A DNA stretch of 64,000 nucleotides from Acarospora socialis (lineage: Eukaryota > Ascomycota > Lecanoromycetes > Acarosporales > Acarosporaceae), in NCBI GenBank assembly GCA_025617375.2, contig JAMYGW020000007.1, positions 496,001 to 560,000 on the forward strand. Direction: 5' to 3'. Shown here piece by piece: positions 22,912-33,431 of this stretch; positions within the stretch are counted from its first letter, which is position 1; every line of letters begins with the position of its first letter. Both the position numbers and the translations under genes were made by a program. The notes under the pieces were generated by a model. It saw nothing but the letters and a program-made list of their open reading frames with translations. It was not told where the DNA came from and searched no databases.

Positions 22912-25279
22912 ATGACGGTCGAGGAGACCTTGTACGTCAAGATCATAACGGCCGACTTACATATATATTGACTTATTGAAGGTGTCACGCAACGGAGTCC
23001 CTCATCCTGCCCGCAAAGCGAACATTCTACCCTATCAAGATTCCATCACAGTGAGCCAGCCCTAGCAACATCTGTTCCAGGACTTGCTCATATTCTTCAT
23101 TATCTCCAGACACTTCCAACTTCGAAACTATATCAGCACTACCGATGCAGGTCTCATTTATTATGCCTCGAATAAGGACATCTACTGCTTACACACCTCA
23201 ACACGAAAGCGAGAGCTAATCGCTGTACTACCTTGGACACCGATATGCCTGGCAGCAGCATATGGGTGGATTCTCGTCGGTGGGCCTAACAAAGGACGAT
23301 GTGCTCTTGTGAAAGTCAGGACGGAAGAACCGGAAGAGTCGAGCCTAAGAGCCTCACGACGCCATGCCGAAGTCGATGCATTTTTGCCTTTAGATCTTGA
23401 CCCGCAGTCAAGGATCGAAGCGCATCGATTTCTAGCTGGGAGCAGGTCTGATAGTGATCTACTAAGTGGCGGAAAAGCTGAGGTACAGATACTGGAACTG
23501 GGAGCAGAGATCGTGAACTCAGTCACGATTTATCGATTGCGGGGTGACGGAAAGGAACTTCAAGATGAATTACTTGCAGTTTTTACGAACAATGACCATA
23601 CCGTCCGTATCTACTCCCTGACGCAGTCCCGCGAACTCGACACACTCCACTTTCCATTCGCTATGAACCACGCCACCATCTCACCTGATGGGAGCTTACT
23701 CGTTGCCGTTGGCGACGAGCCACATGCTTACTTTTACAGGCGGGTGGCGGCGGGAAGGGTCCAACTGGATGATGGTTCTTTCCTCGTACGCCACGAGTGG
23801 CAGCTGGTCGCTAATCCGGTACTGCAAGCAACAAGCTCGGGCGAAGAAGGCATGTGCTTTACAAGTGCTTTCTCACCATCTGGTCACATCTGCGCTGTTA
23901 GCTCGCAAGACGGGATTATTACAGTTTTTGATACAAGCCTGTTACAGACCGCAGAGGATGATGAAGAGGCCGTTTTCAAGCTTTTCCGGTCTTCAAGATC
24001 GTTATCCCGATTACCAGTCTCTCATATTGCACCTCGGTCCATGAGTTTTTCTCCTGCGCCGTGGGATTTACTGGCTTGGGCAGAGGATCATGGAAGGGTT
24101 TGTGTTGCGGATGTCCGTCACGCTTTTCAATCCAGACAGACCATTGCTCTTGATGTCGATGACCCGGATATTGACCGCGCCGAAATCGCAGACCTTGCAG
24201 ACGACCTCATTCATCCCGAGCTACGAGCATTAACTACCGAAGCTCGTTTCGTTCGACAATATCGAGAAGCGCGAGATGCGCAAGACGACGCTGCCGCAGT
24301 CAATTACGCAGCAGATTATATCGAAGCATCCGCCGAACAACGTCGGCTGCAACGTGAAGCCAGGGCTCGTGGGCCAAGCAACCCCGAGACAACCTCGCAA
24401 GGCCTTACGAACAGAGAAAGACAGCTCTTAGACACTCTGCGTACTTCACGGGAACGTATGAATGAGAGAGAAAGAGCAGAGGCTCAACAGCAAAGCCCTT
24501 TCAGTATCAACCATTTACCTCCACCTCGTTCGGCTCGCTTGGTAACCGACGATGTATCCTACGAAGAGTACATGGCGACAATGGGGCATCCCACCACATC
24601 TTCAGCAACCAACTCGAGAGCCAGCGCAACGCTCCGCGACTATATCCGGGAGCGCAACCTGGAGCGTTCGCGTACAGGCGATCGCAACTATCAGCCGCGT
24701 CGTCGGAGCTCCATCGTCATATCGAATAGCAACGCCAATGAACCTACTTCATCTCCTTCAGGTTCGAGAACCGGACCTTCAAACATCACTGTGTCTCCGT
24801 CTCGCCTTTCGAATCCTCCGGCTCCAGCCATTTCAAGTAGTGACCCGTGGCAGACCATTGAAGCGGCAATGCAATCCGGACCTCTTTCCGATGCGGCCAC
24901 TCGCCTCAGACGGGAGCGCGAAGCGGCCATTGAAGCCAACTTCGAGCGAAGACAGCAACAATGGGCCAGGATGGAGGTTACGAGAAACCAGAGGATACGA
25001 CACCTGTACGACGGGGGAGGCGATGGGCTGGATAGCTACGAGGTGGACTTATTGAGACAAGCGCGATACCGCAACCAGGACCCCGATACCGGTCTTGGAA
25101 CGATGGGTCTCGGATGGAGTGAGGATGGTAAACTATTGTAAGCCATTGCTCGAACCTTCCCGGCTGTGAGGATGGTGCTGATATAGTGGTCTAGATTTGT
25201 CGGTACCGAAGAAGGCATCCTCGAGCTCAACGTCAACATCCAGGACCGCAAGACGTTTCCCAAGATCGCCGTGAGATAA
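22912..25279 (+). CDS. WD40-like protein with DUF2415 domain
   Basis: Conserved fungal protein of unknown function. Exons 22912-22931, 22982-23050, 23110-25137 and 25195-25279 give 733 residues; all three introns (50, 59, 57 nt) restore frame and rebuild the conserved N-terminus KRTFYPIKIP...QLRNYIST. The N-terminal half forms beta-propeller-like repeats (DHTVRIYSL, FSPSGHICAVSSQDGIITVF). The DUF2415 signature lies near residues 335-372, from RSMSFSPAPWDLLAWAEDHG to VADVRHAF. The C-terminal half is charged, coiled and low in complexity, and the last exon adds a final propeller-like strand (FVGTEEGILELNV), which may close the propeller with the N-terminus. The start exon of only 20 nt is inferred from frame and splice signals. 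Confidence 0.85.
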
Positions 25280-26133
25280 CGGCTTTAAACAGATGGAGGA
25301 CTGTCAAAATAATTGGCTCTGACACAGCTGTTTCACCACAGCCAGTCTCATTACGTATATCAACCAATTCTCCTTCAGCCAGAAGCGTGTTACCTGTAGG
25401 ATGGCGTCCTTGTTCGCTTGATGGTTTAAGGCCTATCTGGATGGAACTACAGGTTTATTGAGGCTGGAAGTTTTGCTACTTTACGATGAAGTTCAGAAAG
25501 TAGCAGGTGGCCTTTGGCGTTCTGCGGTTAAGGCTTCGTGTCAACGATTTTATGGTAATGCACTGCATTTGTAAACGAATTCAAAGATGATGCTCTTGAA
25601 GACAGCGTTGCATCGAACATAATGGACTTAACATTGCAGTATATGAGCTACAAGCCTCCGCCCTAGAAAGGCTGTTTGGCAAAGCCTTAATTATAATATC
25701 AGACTAACAGCTCAGATTATCGGGTATAATAATAGAAATACTCCAGTAACTGAGCAGTATAAGTAGCATATAAAACGTACCTTGGCTTTATCTGTCTTAT
25801 TAGATGACTAAAAGATTGAGGTTGACTAATCAGTCTGCTCAAAATAGGTCAGTTCGGCTCGGGGGGTTGTATTAGATTATGTGCAGCGTTGCAACGGACA
25901 CGGTGGCGAGTTCATTAGTCCGCCGTGGCGGCTCGATTCGGCCCTTCGCCTTAGAGCTGCATGCATCCCAGTGTCAATCTCACTTGCAGCTTGCATGGAA
26001 GCTTACTGTGCAATGACTTCCCAGGGGGCAGGGGGCAGAGGGGAATGATACTTGGTAAAGCTGAGAGACTCCTTGCGAATGCTCCTTTCTGCTCAATATT
26101 AACTCCCGAACAACGATACAGTCCACTAACAAG
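25280..26133. other. intergenic, nothing recognised
   Basis: Moderately AT-rich DNA with stops in all frames. It contains the 3' region of the DUF2415 gene and no RNA gene or repeat that I can see. Confidence 0.5.
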
Positions 26134-27222
26134 ATGCTAGATTGTGCTCTTCTTCACGATAGAAGCGTTCCGGTTGGAGCGTTTCGTAGTGATGTCAATA
26201 TTATCCATACGCGATTCATAGATAACGAACTGCCAATTGATGAAGCTTACCGCATCATACTCAATGAATTGAGAGGTAAAACCTGCAAGATTGGCCTTGT
26301 TGGCATACGGCTGATTCTTGAGCAATAAAAGACCAAACGATGGTGATACAGATTGTCTCTTTCAGCAACCGACTGTATAGCGCATTGGAATTGGCTCTTG
26401 TTCGATTGAATGGTCGGTCAATACACCCTGTCCAGTCTATCTCTCGCATTCCTCCAACATTTCTCACATTTGCAGACGACAAAATCGCTGCGAGTCTTGT
26501 GATCATGAGCCAGCTCCCTCATCCTCGTGCTTCTGTGCTTTCTTCGCTTGACTATGTTCAAATCCTTGAGGCCACCATCTGGTTCGATATGCGAAGCAGT
26601 GAACATCGCCCATCCGTAAGTACAGCGTGTGGATTCCTGTTACTCTCTTCTGGCAGCAAAACCCGTTTGCGGGATTCTAACACAATTGGGCTTGCTCTGT
26701 GATCAGACTTACTACTCAGTTTCTATGCAGCGGCGCTCAAAGACCGTATCTCCTTACTGAACAAAAACATCCAATTTTTGGAGGCTCCAATCTCTGGCGG
26801 ACCGGCAAGAGCCAACCGTGGCGAGCTCCTCGTAGGTTCACCTTCCAATAGTGGCTGATAAAGTTCATAATCATACAGGTAATCGCCGCTGGTGATCGGG
26901 CCGTGGTGGATGCAAAGCTGCCAGTCTTCGAGCATATGGCCGCCCTCCTGTACTACGCTGGCGAACAAACTGCTCATTGACCATTGGCACAGGATAGTCA
27001 CCGGACCCGCAGACATCCCTTGTGATCTACATTACAGCTGTTGTGGCTTGGGGGAGCTGGCATCAATGAAGCGGCCTCGCGTCCACTTTCACCTACTCAG
27101 CTATCACGTTCATTATACGAGTGGAAGGAAGATGTTATTGCTAAGGATCTACCTATGGAAAAACTCTGCATATATGCCCCTCTTGGGCCTTCCATATCTA
27201 GCATTAGCCCCATAAGCCCATG
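26134..27222 (+). pseudogene. decayed 6PGDH/3-hydroxyisobutyrate-dehydrogenase-like gene
   Basis: The clear core is 26731-26980: the segments LEAPISGGPARANRGELL and VIAAGDRAVVDAKLPVFEHM match the end of the NAD-binding domain of the 6-phosphogluconate/3-hydroxyisobutyrate dehydrogenase superfamily, whose substrate motif is DxPVSGG. They are joined across what looks like a true 47-nt intron (26832-26878). A KIGLVG segment near 26277 resembles the start of the Rossmann fold, and KDLPMEKL near 27145 recalls the C-terminal domain, but these lie in different frames and are separated by stops: one in-frame stop follows the core at about 26976 and several more lie on both sides. There is no continuous gene. 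Related fungal proteins fuse this domain to an aldolase, so it may be part of such a fusion. The outer limits are approximate. Confidence 0.55.
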
Positions 27223-27687
27223 AAGACAGCGAGGTTGCTAAGTGGTCTGGTGGGCCACGTCCGATGGCCGAAAGGCCGAAGCAGCGAAGCAAACCCCCTA
27301 TCCGTAACATCAGCTAAACCCTGTGGATCATCTTTTGAGAATATATGGTGTACATCAACCTTAGCAAGCTCATCCTAGCCTTTGCCTTTTCAAACAACGT
27401 CATTCCAAAATAATAGGGTACTCGATGCTACAACCAAGACCTGAGTCCAGCCCTTCTGCCTCTTTCTTGTGACCATTCCATCGGAAGAGAGACCCCCTTT
27501 GTGCTTACCTTATGTCTATACTCCATCTGGCTATTCTAGTGTTGGTCTCGCTAGCGTCAGTCTTGTAGATTATTGCCTTATGACAATCATGATGGGTGTG
27601 AGAGCCTCAAATGATGACCTGTCTTGAAGCTAGTGGTGATGCAGCAGGTATTTCCTAGTCAGTCAAGCTGACTTATTGATATCTTAG
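27223..27687. other. intergenic, nothing recognised
   Basis: No coding signal. The stretch lies between the decayed dehydrogenase and the probable solo LTR. Confidence 0.4.
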
Positions 27688-27862
27688 TGAAGGAGTTCAG
27701 CCCTAGCCTATTAGCTTTGGGTTTCTCCATGTTAGATGATGCTACTTAGTCAGCACACATCTAAAAGTTTTCTCTTGTGTATCTAGACTTTTAGTTCTTA
27801 AGACTCAAGACTTAAGACAAGAAGACCTAATATCAAGACCTTTAGACGTTCACCTTCCAACA
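27688..27862 (+). repeat. probable solo LTR related to the copia LTRs
   Basis: The second half (about 27750-27862) parallels the copia LTRs at the left of the window: CTTAGTCAGCACACATCT then a TTCTCTTGTGTATCTAG core, then AAGACCTAATATCAAG, ending CACCTTCCAACA. Taking the TG at 27688 as the start gives 175 bp, the same length, but the first third aligns poorly and no target duplication is evident, so the left edge is uncertain. No internal element sequence lies next to it. It is older or less like the full copy, and it has kept a more normal base composition. Confidence 0.55.
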
Positions 27863-28128
27863 GTTCTTTATTCTCATTTGTGAGTAAGGTCAGCAGGCTT
27901 AGGTGGGGTTTTAGAAAGAAACGTCGTTCATGCTGCTCTCTGTCGCTCTCAACTTGTGAGATTGAGTGAGATGGAGGTGCGGGGTTTCTCTCCTGAGTCC
28001 TGAGTAATCCTCAAAACTCCAAACCGAGCGAATCTCAATTGACCGAACTGTCCTCTGTCACGCACGCAGTGTTCGAGGCATCGACCCCAATCACCAGTCC
28101 TAATCCCACACACCCACAAGGCTTCACA
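27863..28128. other. upstream region of the AlaX-like gene
   Basis: Non-coding. It carries the likely promoter of the alanyl-tRNA-editing gene; a solo LTR ends 266 bp before the start codon. Confidence 0.4.
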
Positions 28129-28938
28129 ATGCAACGCACTCACCTAGCCTTTCAGCACAACGGCCACCTGTCCACGCTGCAAGTCGCCGTCACGGCGGTC
28201 AAGACCATCACATCGCTCGAAGAGACCAACAGAAGCCTGTTCAAGCAAGCCAGGGATGAAGACCACGTCGTCGTCACCAACTCCACCATCTTCCACGCCC
28301 AGGGCGGCGGCCAGCCTTCGGATGTGGGCGTCATGATGAGCGACGCCGGAGCCAGCTTTGACGTGCAGATGGTGCGTATGAGCGCCGTCGCCCAGGGCGA
28401 GGTCTTGCATTTCGGCCGCTTCGCCGACCCGTCGTTCGTTTTTCGCCCCGGAGACAAGGTCACGCAGAATATCGATGCCGAGAAGCGGCTGCTCTACTCG
28501 CGCTACCATACGGCCGGTCATGTCTTGGGCGCCGCTGTCAAGCATCTTCTAGAAAAGGAAATCGAGAATTTCGACGAGACCAAGGCATCGCATGTCCCGG
28601 AATCGGCAGCCTGTGAATTCCAGGGCCTAATCGAGGGGAAATGGAAGGACATGATCCAGCAGAAACTCGATGATTACATTCAAAAGGACATGCCGGTTGA
28701 GATCGACTGGTGGAATAAGGACGACTTCAAGGCGAATGGCATGGAGCGACTGACACCAGACCGCAAGGCCATGGGCATGACTGATGACGAAAACTTCAGA
28801 GTTGTCAAGATCGTCGGGGCTGAGACTTATCCCTGCGGCGGCACACATGTCGACAGCACCCAGCTATGTGGCAAGACGAATGTAAAGAAGATCAGCCGAG
28901 CCAAGGGTATCAGCAGAGTGGGATACTTCCTGGCCTGA
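28129..28938 (+). CDS. AlaX-like aminoacyl-tRNA editing protein
   Basis: Free-standing editing-domain protein of 269 residues in one exon. AlaX proteins hydrolyse mischarged Ser- or Gly-tRNA(Ala) in trans. The zinc-binding pair characteristic of the AlaRS/ThrRS second additional domain is complete: HTAGH at residues 127-131 and CGGTH at 236-240. The N-terminal part carries FHAQGGGQPSD, a typical AlaX/AlaRS motif. The start at ATG 28129 gives MQRTHLAFQ and suits the family; upstream in-frame codons lack an ATG. No synthetase or anticodon-binding domain is present. There is no obvious targeting peptide, so a cytosolic place is likely. Confidence 0.93.
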   Translation: MQRTHLAFQHNGHLSTLQVAVTAVKTITSLEETNRSLFKQARDEDHVVVTNSTIFHAQGGGQPSDVGVMMSDAGASFDVQMVRMSAVAQGEVLHFGRFADPSFVFRPGDKVTQNIDAEKRLLYSRYHTAGHVLGAAVKHLLEKEIENFDETKASHVPESAACEFQGLIEGKWKDMIQQKLDDYIQKDMPVEIDWWNKDDFKANGMERLTPDRKAMGMTDDENFRVVKIVGAETYPCGGTHVDSTQLCGKTNVKKISRAKGISRVGYFLA

Positions 28939-29267
28939 GTGGATGATTTAGACCGGTACAATAGCACCCAGAGTTCCCCTCCTACCCTGGTATCTCGAAG
29001 GGCATATGCTGGAAGAAGCAGACAGATGCAAGAGATCAATTGAATGGATTGAACAACGGAATAACCTATGCTTCTAAGATCCCTTCTTATCCATAAGACT
29101 GACGAACTTGACTAAGCCTTCACAACATAAGTGTGACCAACTATTTTCCTCCCTTCCCGTCCCACCTTCTTTTATCACCAAACAGCACCGCCATGTGGAA
29201 ACACAAGTTTCTTTCTTTTTCTTGCAAGGCATCCTCACATTCTCTCATATCAACGGCAGTCCTACTA
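28939..29267. other. intergenic between convergent genes
   Basis: 329 bp holding the 3' ends of the AlaX-like gene and of the frameshifted oxygenase gene. Nothing else is seen. Confidence 0.4.
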
Positions 29268-30531
29268 TCAGGACCAGAGAACCAGCGTATCGGGCTGCGA
29301 TCCGCGGCTAGGCAAGAACCCTACAAAGGAACTCACAGTGAAGCGGATGGCAGGCACTGGATTGCTTCTGGAAGTATCACAAGCCCGCACCTCATGGAAG
29401 TTTCTATTGGTGGTCTTAGCGGATGAAAAGAAATCGATGAACACGCATGTGAGGGGCTTGGTCAAGGTCGGGGGATAACGAGCATAACCTAGGTCCACAT
29501 ACCTCGGGTTGAAGAAGGTTAGGTCACCAGGCACCGCTTTCATGGCTTTGAACGGATGTCCTTGGAGCATCTGGGGATGGTATGAGTCTCGCGGGAATTC
29601 CTTGCGCCAGGCCAAATCGTCATCTGGTGCCTGCCACTGTCTGTCATAAATGAGCGTGTCACCGCCGGGAACTTTGTTGAGCAGGATGTTCCAGGTGACT
29701 TGAACGGCAATGTTGCTGATATCCCAACCGGCCGCTTCCTGTGTTAAGTGATGATAGTTAGACATGGATCTCATCAGTCAGGTCTTCGCTCAGCCGACTG
29801 GCAAAGGTGTGCTGAAGTCTTGAGGCCATGCATGGCAATGGATTGGTGGTCTTACATAGGGCGCAGAATCTGCATGAACACCGATACCGCGGTCAACTGC
29901 ACGAACGACCCCAGCGAAGTACTCCTTATCTTCCTCCGCGGCCAACTGCACTCTCATGTTGGTTGTCTGCTGCAATCTGGCTACTACTCGGGCGATAATG
30001 TCAATGCCGACCTCGTTCTTCCAGCGATTCTGCAGCGAACGAGCTTCCTCTACACTGTCAAAGTAGTGTTTTTTATCTAGGTAAAGAAAGTCAGAGGATT
30101 TCAGAAGAGCAGGGCCCTGTCAATATAGCCAAGAAAAAAAGAACGGACAAAACCTTGCCTTTGATGTGATCATACTGCGTGATGCCAGCAACTCCCACAC
30201 GCGGCCAGGTGTTTTCCGTATCATACGATCCCTGTCAAGCTGGCTTAGCAGAAGATTGCTGAAATGTTCCAACGTCGGGTGATTACAATATTGTGTGTTT
30301 TGATTATCTGAAGCATGCTCTCACATTCCTCTGGCTCAGGAACGCCGGCACGCGAACCACTGGGATCCTGTTCGCAAAAACATCGATCAACGACTCCATG
30401 GACATGGGCCGGTCTTCAAAGGTATACCAGTTAGTCTGGATATTATGCTTGGTAGGCAAGCCGAAGATGTGCCCATTGGTATCTGATGTTGCTCCTGCTG
30501 AAGGTAGGTTGAAGAAGGTATTGGTCGCCAT
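29268..30531 (-). pseudogene. 2OG-Fe(II) oxygenase-like gene with two frameshifts
   Basis: A host gene for a 2-oxoglutarate/Fe(II)-dependent oxygenase-like protein. Ligand-like residues are all there: HAD in GVHADSAPY, the distal His in NFHEV and an Arg in IRFTVSSFVG. Splice junctions at 29868 (GTAAGA) and 29507 (GTATGT) look intact. Two single-base lesions break the frame. Near 30332-30336 VPAFLS shifts to PEECESMLQIIKTHN, and near 30070, at an A6 run just after an acceptor, the frame needed for KHYFDSVEEA is off by one. Each would be cured by one extra base, so sequencing error is possible, although two in one gene argue for decay. The start ATG 30531 gives MATNTFFNLP and the stop is at 29270-29268. 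It lies beside an unrelated, intact 2OG oxygenase. Confidence 0.7.
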
Positions 30532-30930
30532 TGGAACGATAAAAGCCGGATGCTTTTCCACGGTCTACTGAATGTTTTAAAGTGACTCAAGGTGACAGCG
30601 AGGCGGGAGTTTGCGAAGTGATTATTGTGGATGTGAACAAGAACGGCAGGGGCTAAATTCACTTGATCGTATGGAGCTATCTAAACTGGCTATTTCCGTC
30701 CTTTTGTACCCTCCGATGTGACTCTGTTGGAACCAGCCGGTGTTCAACTTATGAGCTCCAGATTCCCCGGACTCGTTGCTCACCTACACACACAATTACA
30801 GTGGGATAGAGCATTAGGAAGGTCATTTTTCAAAACTCTAAAGAGACAATGGTACAGCCCTCACATTCTTTGCATAGGATTCGCGCACTATACTGCAGTT
30901 ATGAGTAAAGTCTCCGGGCTCCACTGTACC

Positions 30931-31010
30931 CCTGTGGTGGCAATAAATCCTACCTGTGTCCCCCCTGTGGTGGCACTAAATCCTACCTGTGTCCCCCCTG
31001 TGGTTGCCAA
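30931..31010. repeat. 33-bp tandem repeat
   Basis: Two full units (30931-30963 and 30964-30996), each starting CCTGTGGTGGCA, and a partial third from 30997. An open frame through it would read an 11-residue Pro/Val repeat, but nothing else suggests that it is translated. Confidence 0.8.
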
Positions 31011-31164
31011 GCAGCTATGCAGGAGAGTGGCACATAAGTCGTCGGGTATATTCTCTTTTAGTCAGCCCTGACAGCTCAGATATGCTTGTATAGGACTGCG
31101 GGTTCTATCCAAATTCAATTAGAGAAAGTAGTAATAACCCTGACTGTTTCACCCATACTGCAGT

Positions 31165-31490
31165 CTGCAGGTCGGCCCTGTAGGTATGGTGAGATTCCGA
31201 ACACCGATGCATGACAACCAATATGCAAGTGACACAATCTCAATGACCAAGCTTTCTGCCTGAATCTTGAGTCTGCAGGTCGGCCCTGTATGGTGAGATT
31301 CCGAACACTGATGCATGACAATCAATATGTGAGTGACTCAATTTCAATGACCAAGCTTTCTGCCTAAATCTTGAGTCAGCAGGTTAACCCTGTACAGTGA
31401 GATTCTTCACATCAATGCATTCATGCATACTGACAACCAATATGTAAGTGGTGCGTTCCCAACAATCAAGATTTCTGCCTGGGTCTTGGG
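31165..31490. repeat. tandem repeat, three units of 104-114 bp
   Basis: Units at 31165-31272, 31273-31376 and 31377-31490. The first two both begin CTGCAGGTCGGCCCTGTA and share GTGAGATTCCGAACAC and CCAAGCTTTCTGCCT. The third is more diverged and carries a small insertion. Most differences between the first two are C/T or G/A, which suggests mutation of a local duplication by the same process that hit the copia element. Confidence 0.85.
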
Positions 31491-31599
31491 CCAGCACGCT
31501 GCTCTTCATCTCATTAATCAGCGGACGACAATCAATTCAGTTCTGGTCTGGTGTATTCTCTTCATTGATGTTTTGTGTTAGACATAGAAACATTCCGCT

Positions 31600-32720
31600 A
31601 TGGATAAACTCAACGATTCGATCAAGGCTGAAGGCCTACAGTCTCTGGAGCCCCTAGACTTCGGCTCTTTTCTGCATGGAGATGAGACAGTTCGACGTGA
31701 CTTTGCTTGCTCCCTCATATCATCATTGCAAACGTTCGGTATTGCGAAGTTGATGTCCAGCGACCTTCCAGGCTGCAATATTACGGGTCTCTTCGACATG
31801 GTATGTTCAAGAGAGACCTCAACATTCTCTTTGGCATTCTGACACCTAGAGAGGCAAGAAAATTCTTCAGCATGGACACTGAATCAAAGATGGTTGCTTC
31901 CCACCCTCCACAGGCCAGCCCGCACCGAGGCTACAGTTTTGTAGGCCAGGAGAATCTCTCAGGGGTCACGGGATTTGCTCATGGCTTGCATGGGAAGACA
32001 AACTTGCAAGACGTAAAGGTAAGAGAGTTGTCGACGCGGCCTTTTAGTTTATGAACTTATGGAGATTAGGAAACCTTTGACATGGGCTCTTCTGGCGATT
32101 CTAACTTCCAAAATCGGTGGCCAAGCGACCAACATATTCCACAGTTCCGTGCGCTCATGGAAGCACAATACAAAGCCCTCGAACAAATTCAGCTGCAAAT
32201 CCTCAGAGCTCTTGCGTTGGGTTTAGGGTTCCCAAAGGAATTCTTCACTCGTTTGCACGACAAGAGCCACCACGAAATGCGCCTGTTACACTATCCATCG
32301 ACACAAGTCAGCGACTTCACGGCTGGCAAGACGCGGATTGCTGACCACACAGACTTTGGCAGTGTCACCTTGCTTGTGCAAGATGCTACTGGCGGGCTGG
32401 AGGGACGGCATCGCACAAACGTGACCTACCAGACAATTGAATCGGACCAGCAAGAATGTCTTGTCTTGTTGGGGGATTGCTTCCAGAGATGGACCGGTGA
32501 CTTCTTATGGGCATTGCCACACCGCGTTACAATGCCCTTCGCAACCCAATTGGGTAAGGATGAGGAACGTATTCCCGAGAGGTTCTCCGTTGCCTTTTTT
32601 GGGAAGCCCAATCGAGACGTCCAGGTCGGAAACTTGGATCAACCGCGGTTTCAGATGGTTCCGTACCCCTCGATTACAGCCAGGGAGTACAACAACATGA
32701 AGCTAGTTCGAACCTACTGA
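31600..32720 (+). CDS. isopenicillin-N-synthase-like 2OG-Fe(II) oxygenase
   Basis: Predicted non-haem iron oxygenase of 338 residues from three exons: 31600-31800, 31854-32018 and 32070-32720, with introns of 53 and 51 nt. The iron ligands are H215 and D217 (in DHTDFGS) and H273 (in LPHRV); R293 in RFSVAFF binds 2-oxoglutarate as RxS. The N-terminal DIOX_N-like part includes GYSFVGQEN. Fungal members act in secondary metabolism or in unknown small-molecule hydroxylations, and no biosynthetic backbone gene is nearby to suggest a pathway. The acceptor at 31853 was chosen because it alone keeps the frame into KFFSMD. All key residues are present, so the gene looks functional. Confidence 0.87.
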
Positions 32721-33431
32721 GTCTTTATCAGCCGTACCACTACTTGGGACATCAGTTTTCTGTTGGGGTTTCTTGGTCCGAGTGGGTTACTTGGTACATC
32801 CCCACTAGAAATACTTAGTCAAGAACATAGGAATAACTTCAATTCTACACAAGTTCTCGCAATGACTTCAGAAAAATGCGACTCTGCCACTGTTATAACT
32901 TGGGATCGTGGAAAATATGAACGACTTAATACTAGAAGCCCATGCAGCTATTATTGCGGCTGTAGAAGCTGGTCGAAGTCTTCAGACATGGGATTGTATT
33001 ACAGACAACGAGATTACATGGAAAACGCACACAGCGTTTAGTTAACTTGTGGCCGCAGAGCCGCGTTGAAGATCAAACGGAGAGGCGAGGACGAGTACTC
33101 GTTCTCCGTACTTACCTTATGATGGTAAGGTGACGTAAGTATAGATTAGCGCTGCACCTTCCATAACTAACTTAGGCGGAAAGCCAACAACAGCAAATTC
33201 CCCAAACAGGGCAGCGAAAATCATACTAAACTTATTGGGGATGAACTGCGACAAGCATCATCATCATTTCTCAAATGCAGGTGCGCAACCGACTTTTCAT
33301 CCCAACTTCATCTCATCGAATAGAACAGCCTGTTCTTCACCTTCATTCAATCATTTATTTTTCTTTTCTCTTGACACCGGAGGCGAAGCTCTATCTAACC
33401 CTTGCTCCCATCCTGACGACAGCCGTCAACC
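32721..33431. other. intergenic, promoter of the Pns1-like gene
   Basis: No coding signal. The pyrimidine-rich tract at 33340-33420 directly before the start codon is typical of a 5' untranslated region of a well-expressed fungal gene. Confidence 0.4.

Larger units (their letters stand above)
30532..31599. other. intergenic region rich in tandem repeats
   Basis: About 1.1 kb between the frameshifted and the intact oxygenase genes, which face away from each other. It holds the two tandem repeat arrays listed separately and no coding sequence with family resemblance. Confidence 0.5.
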
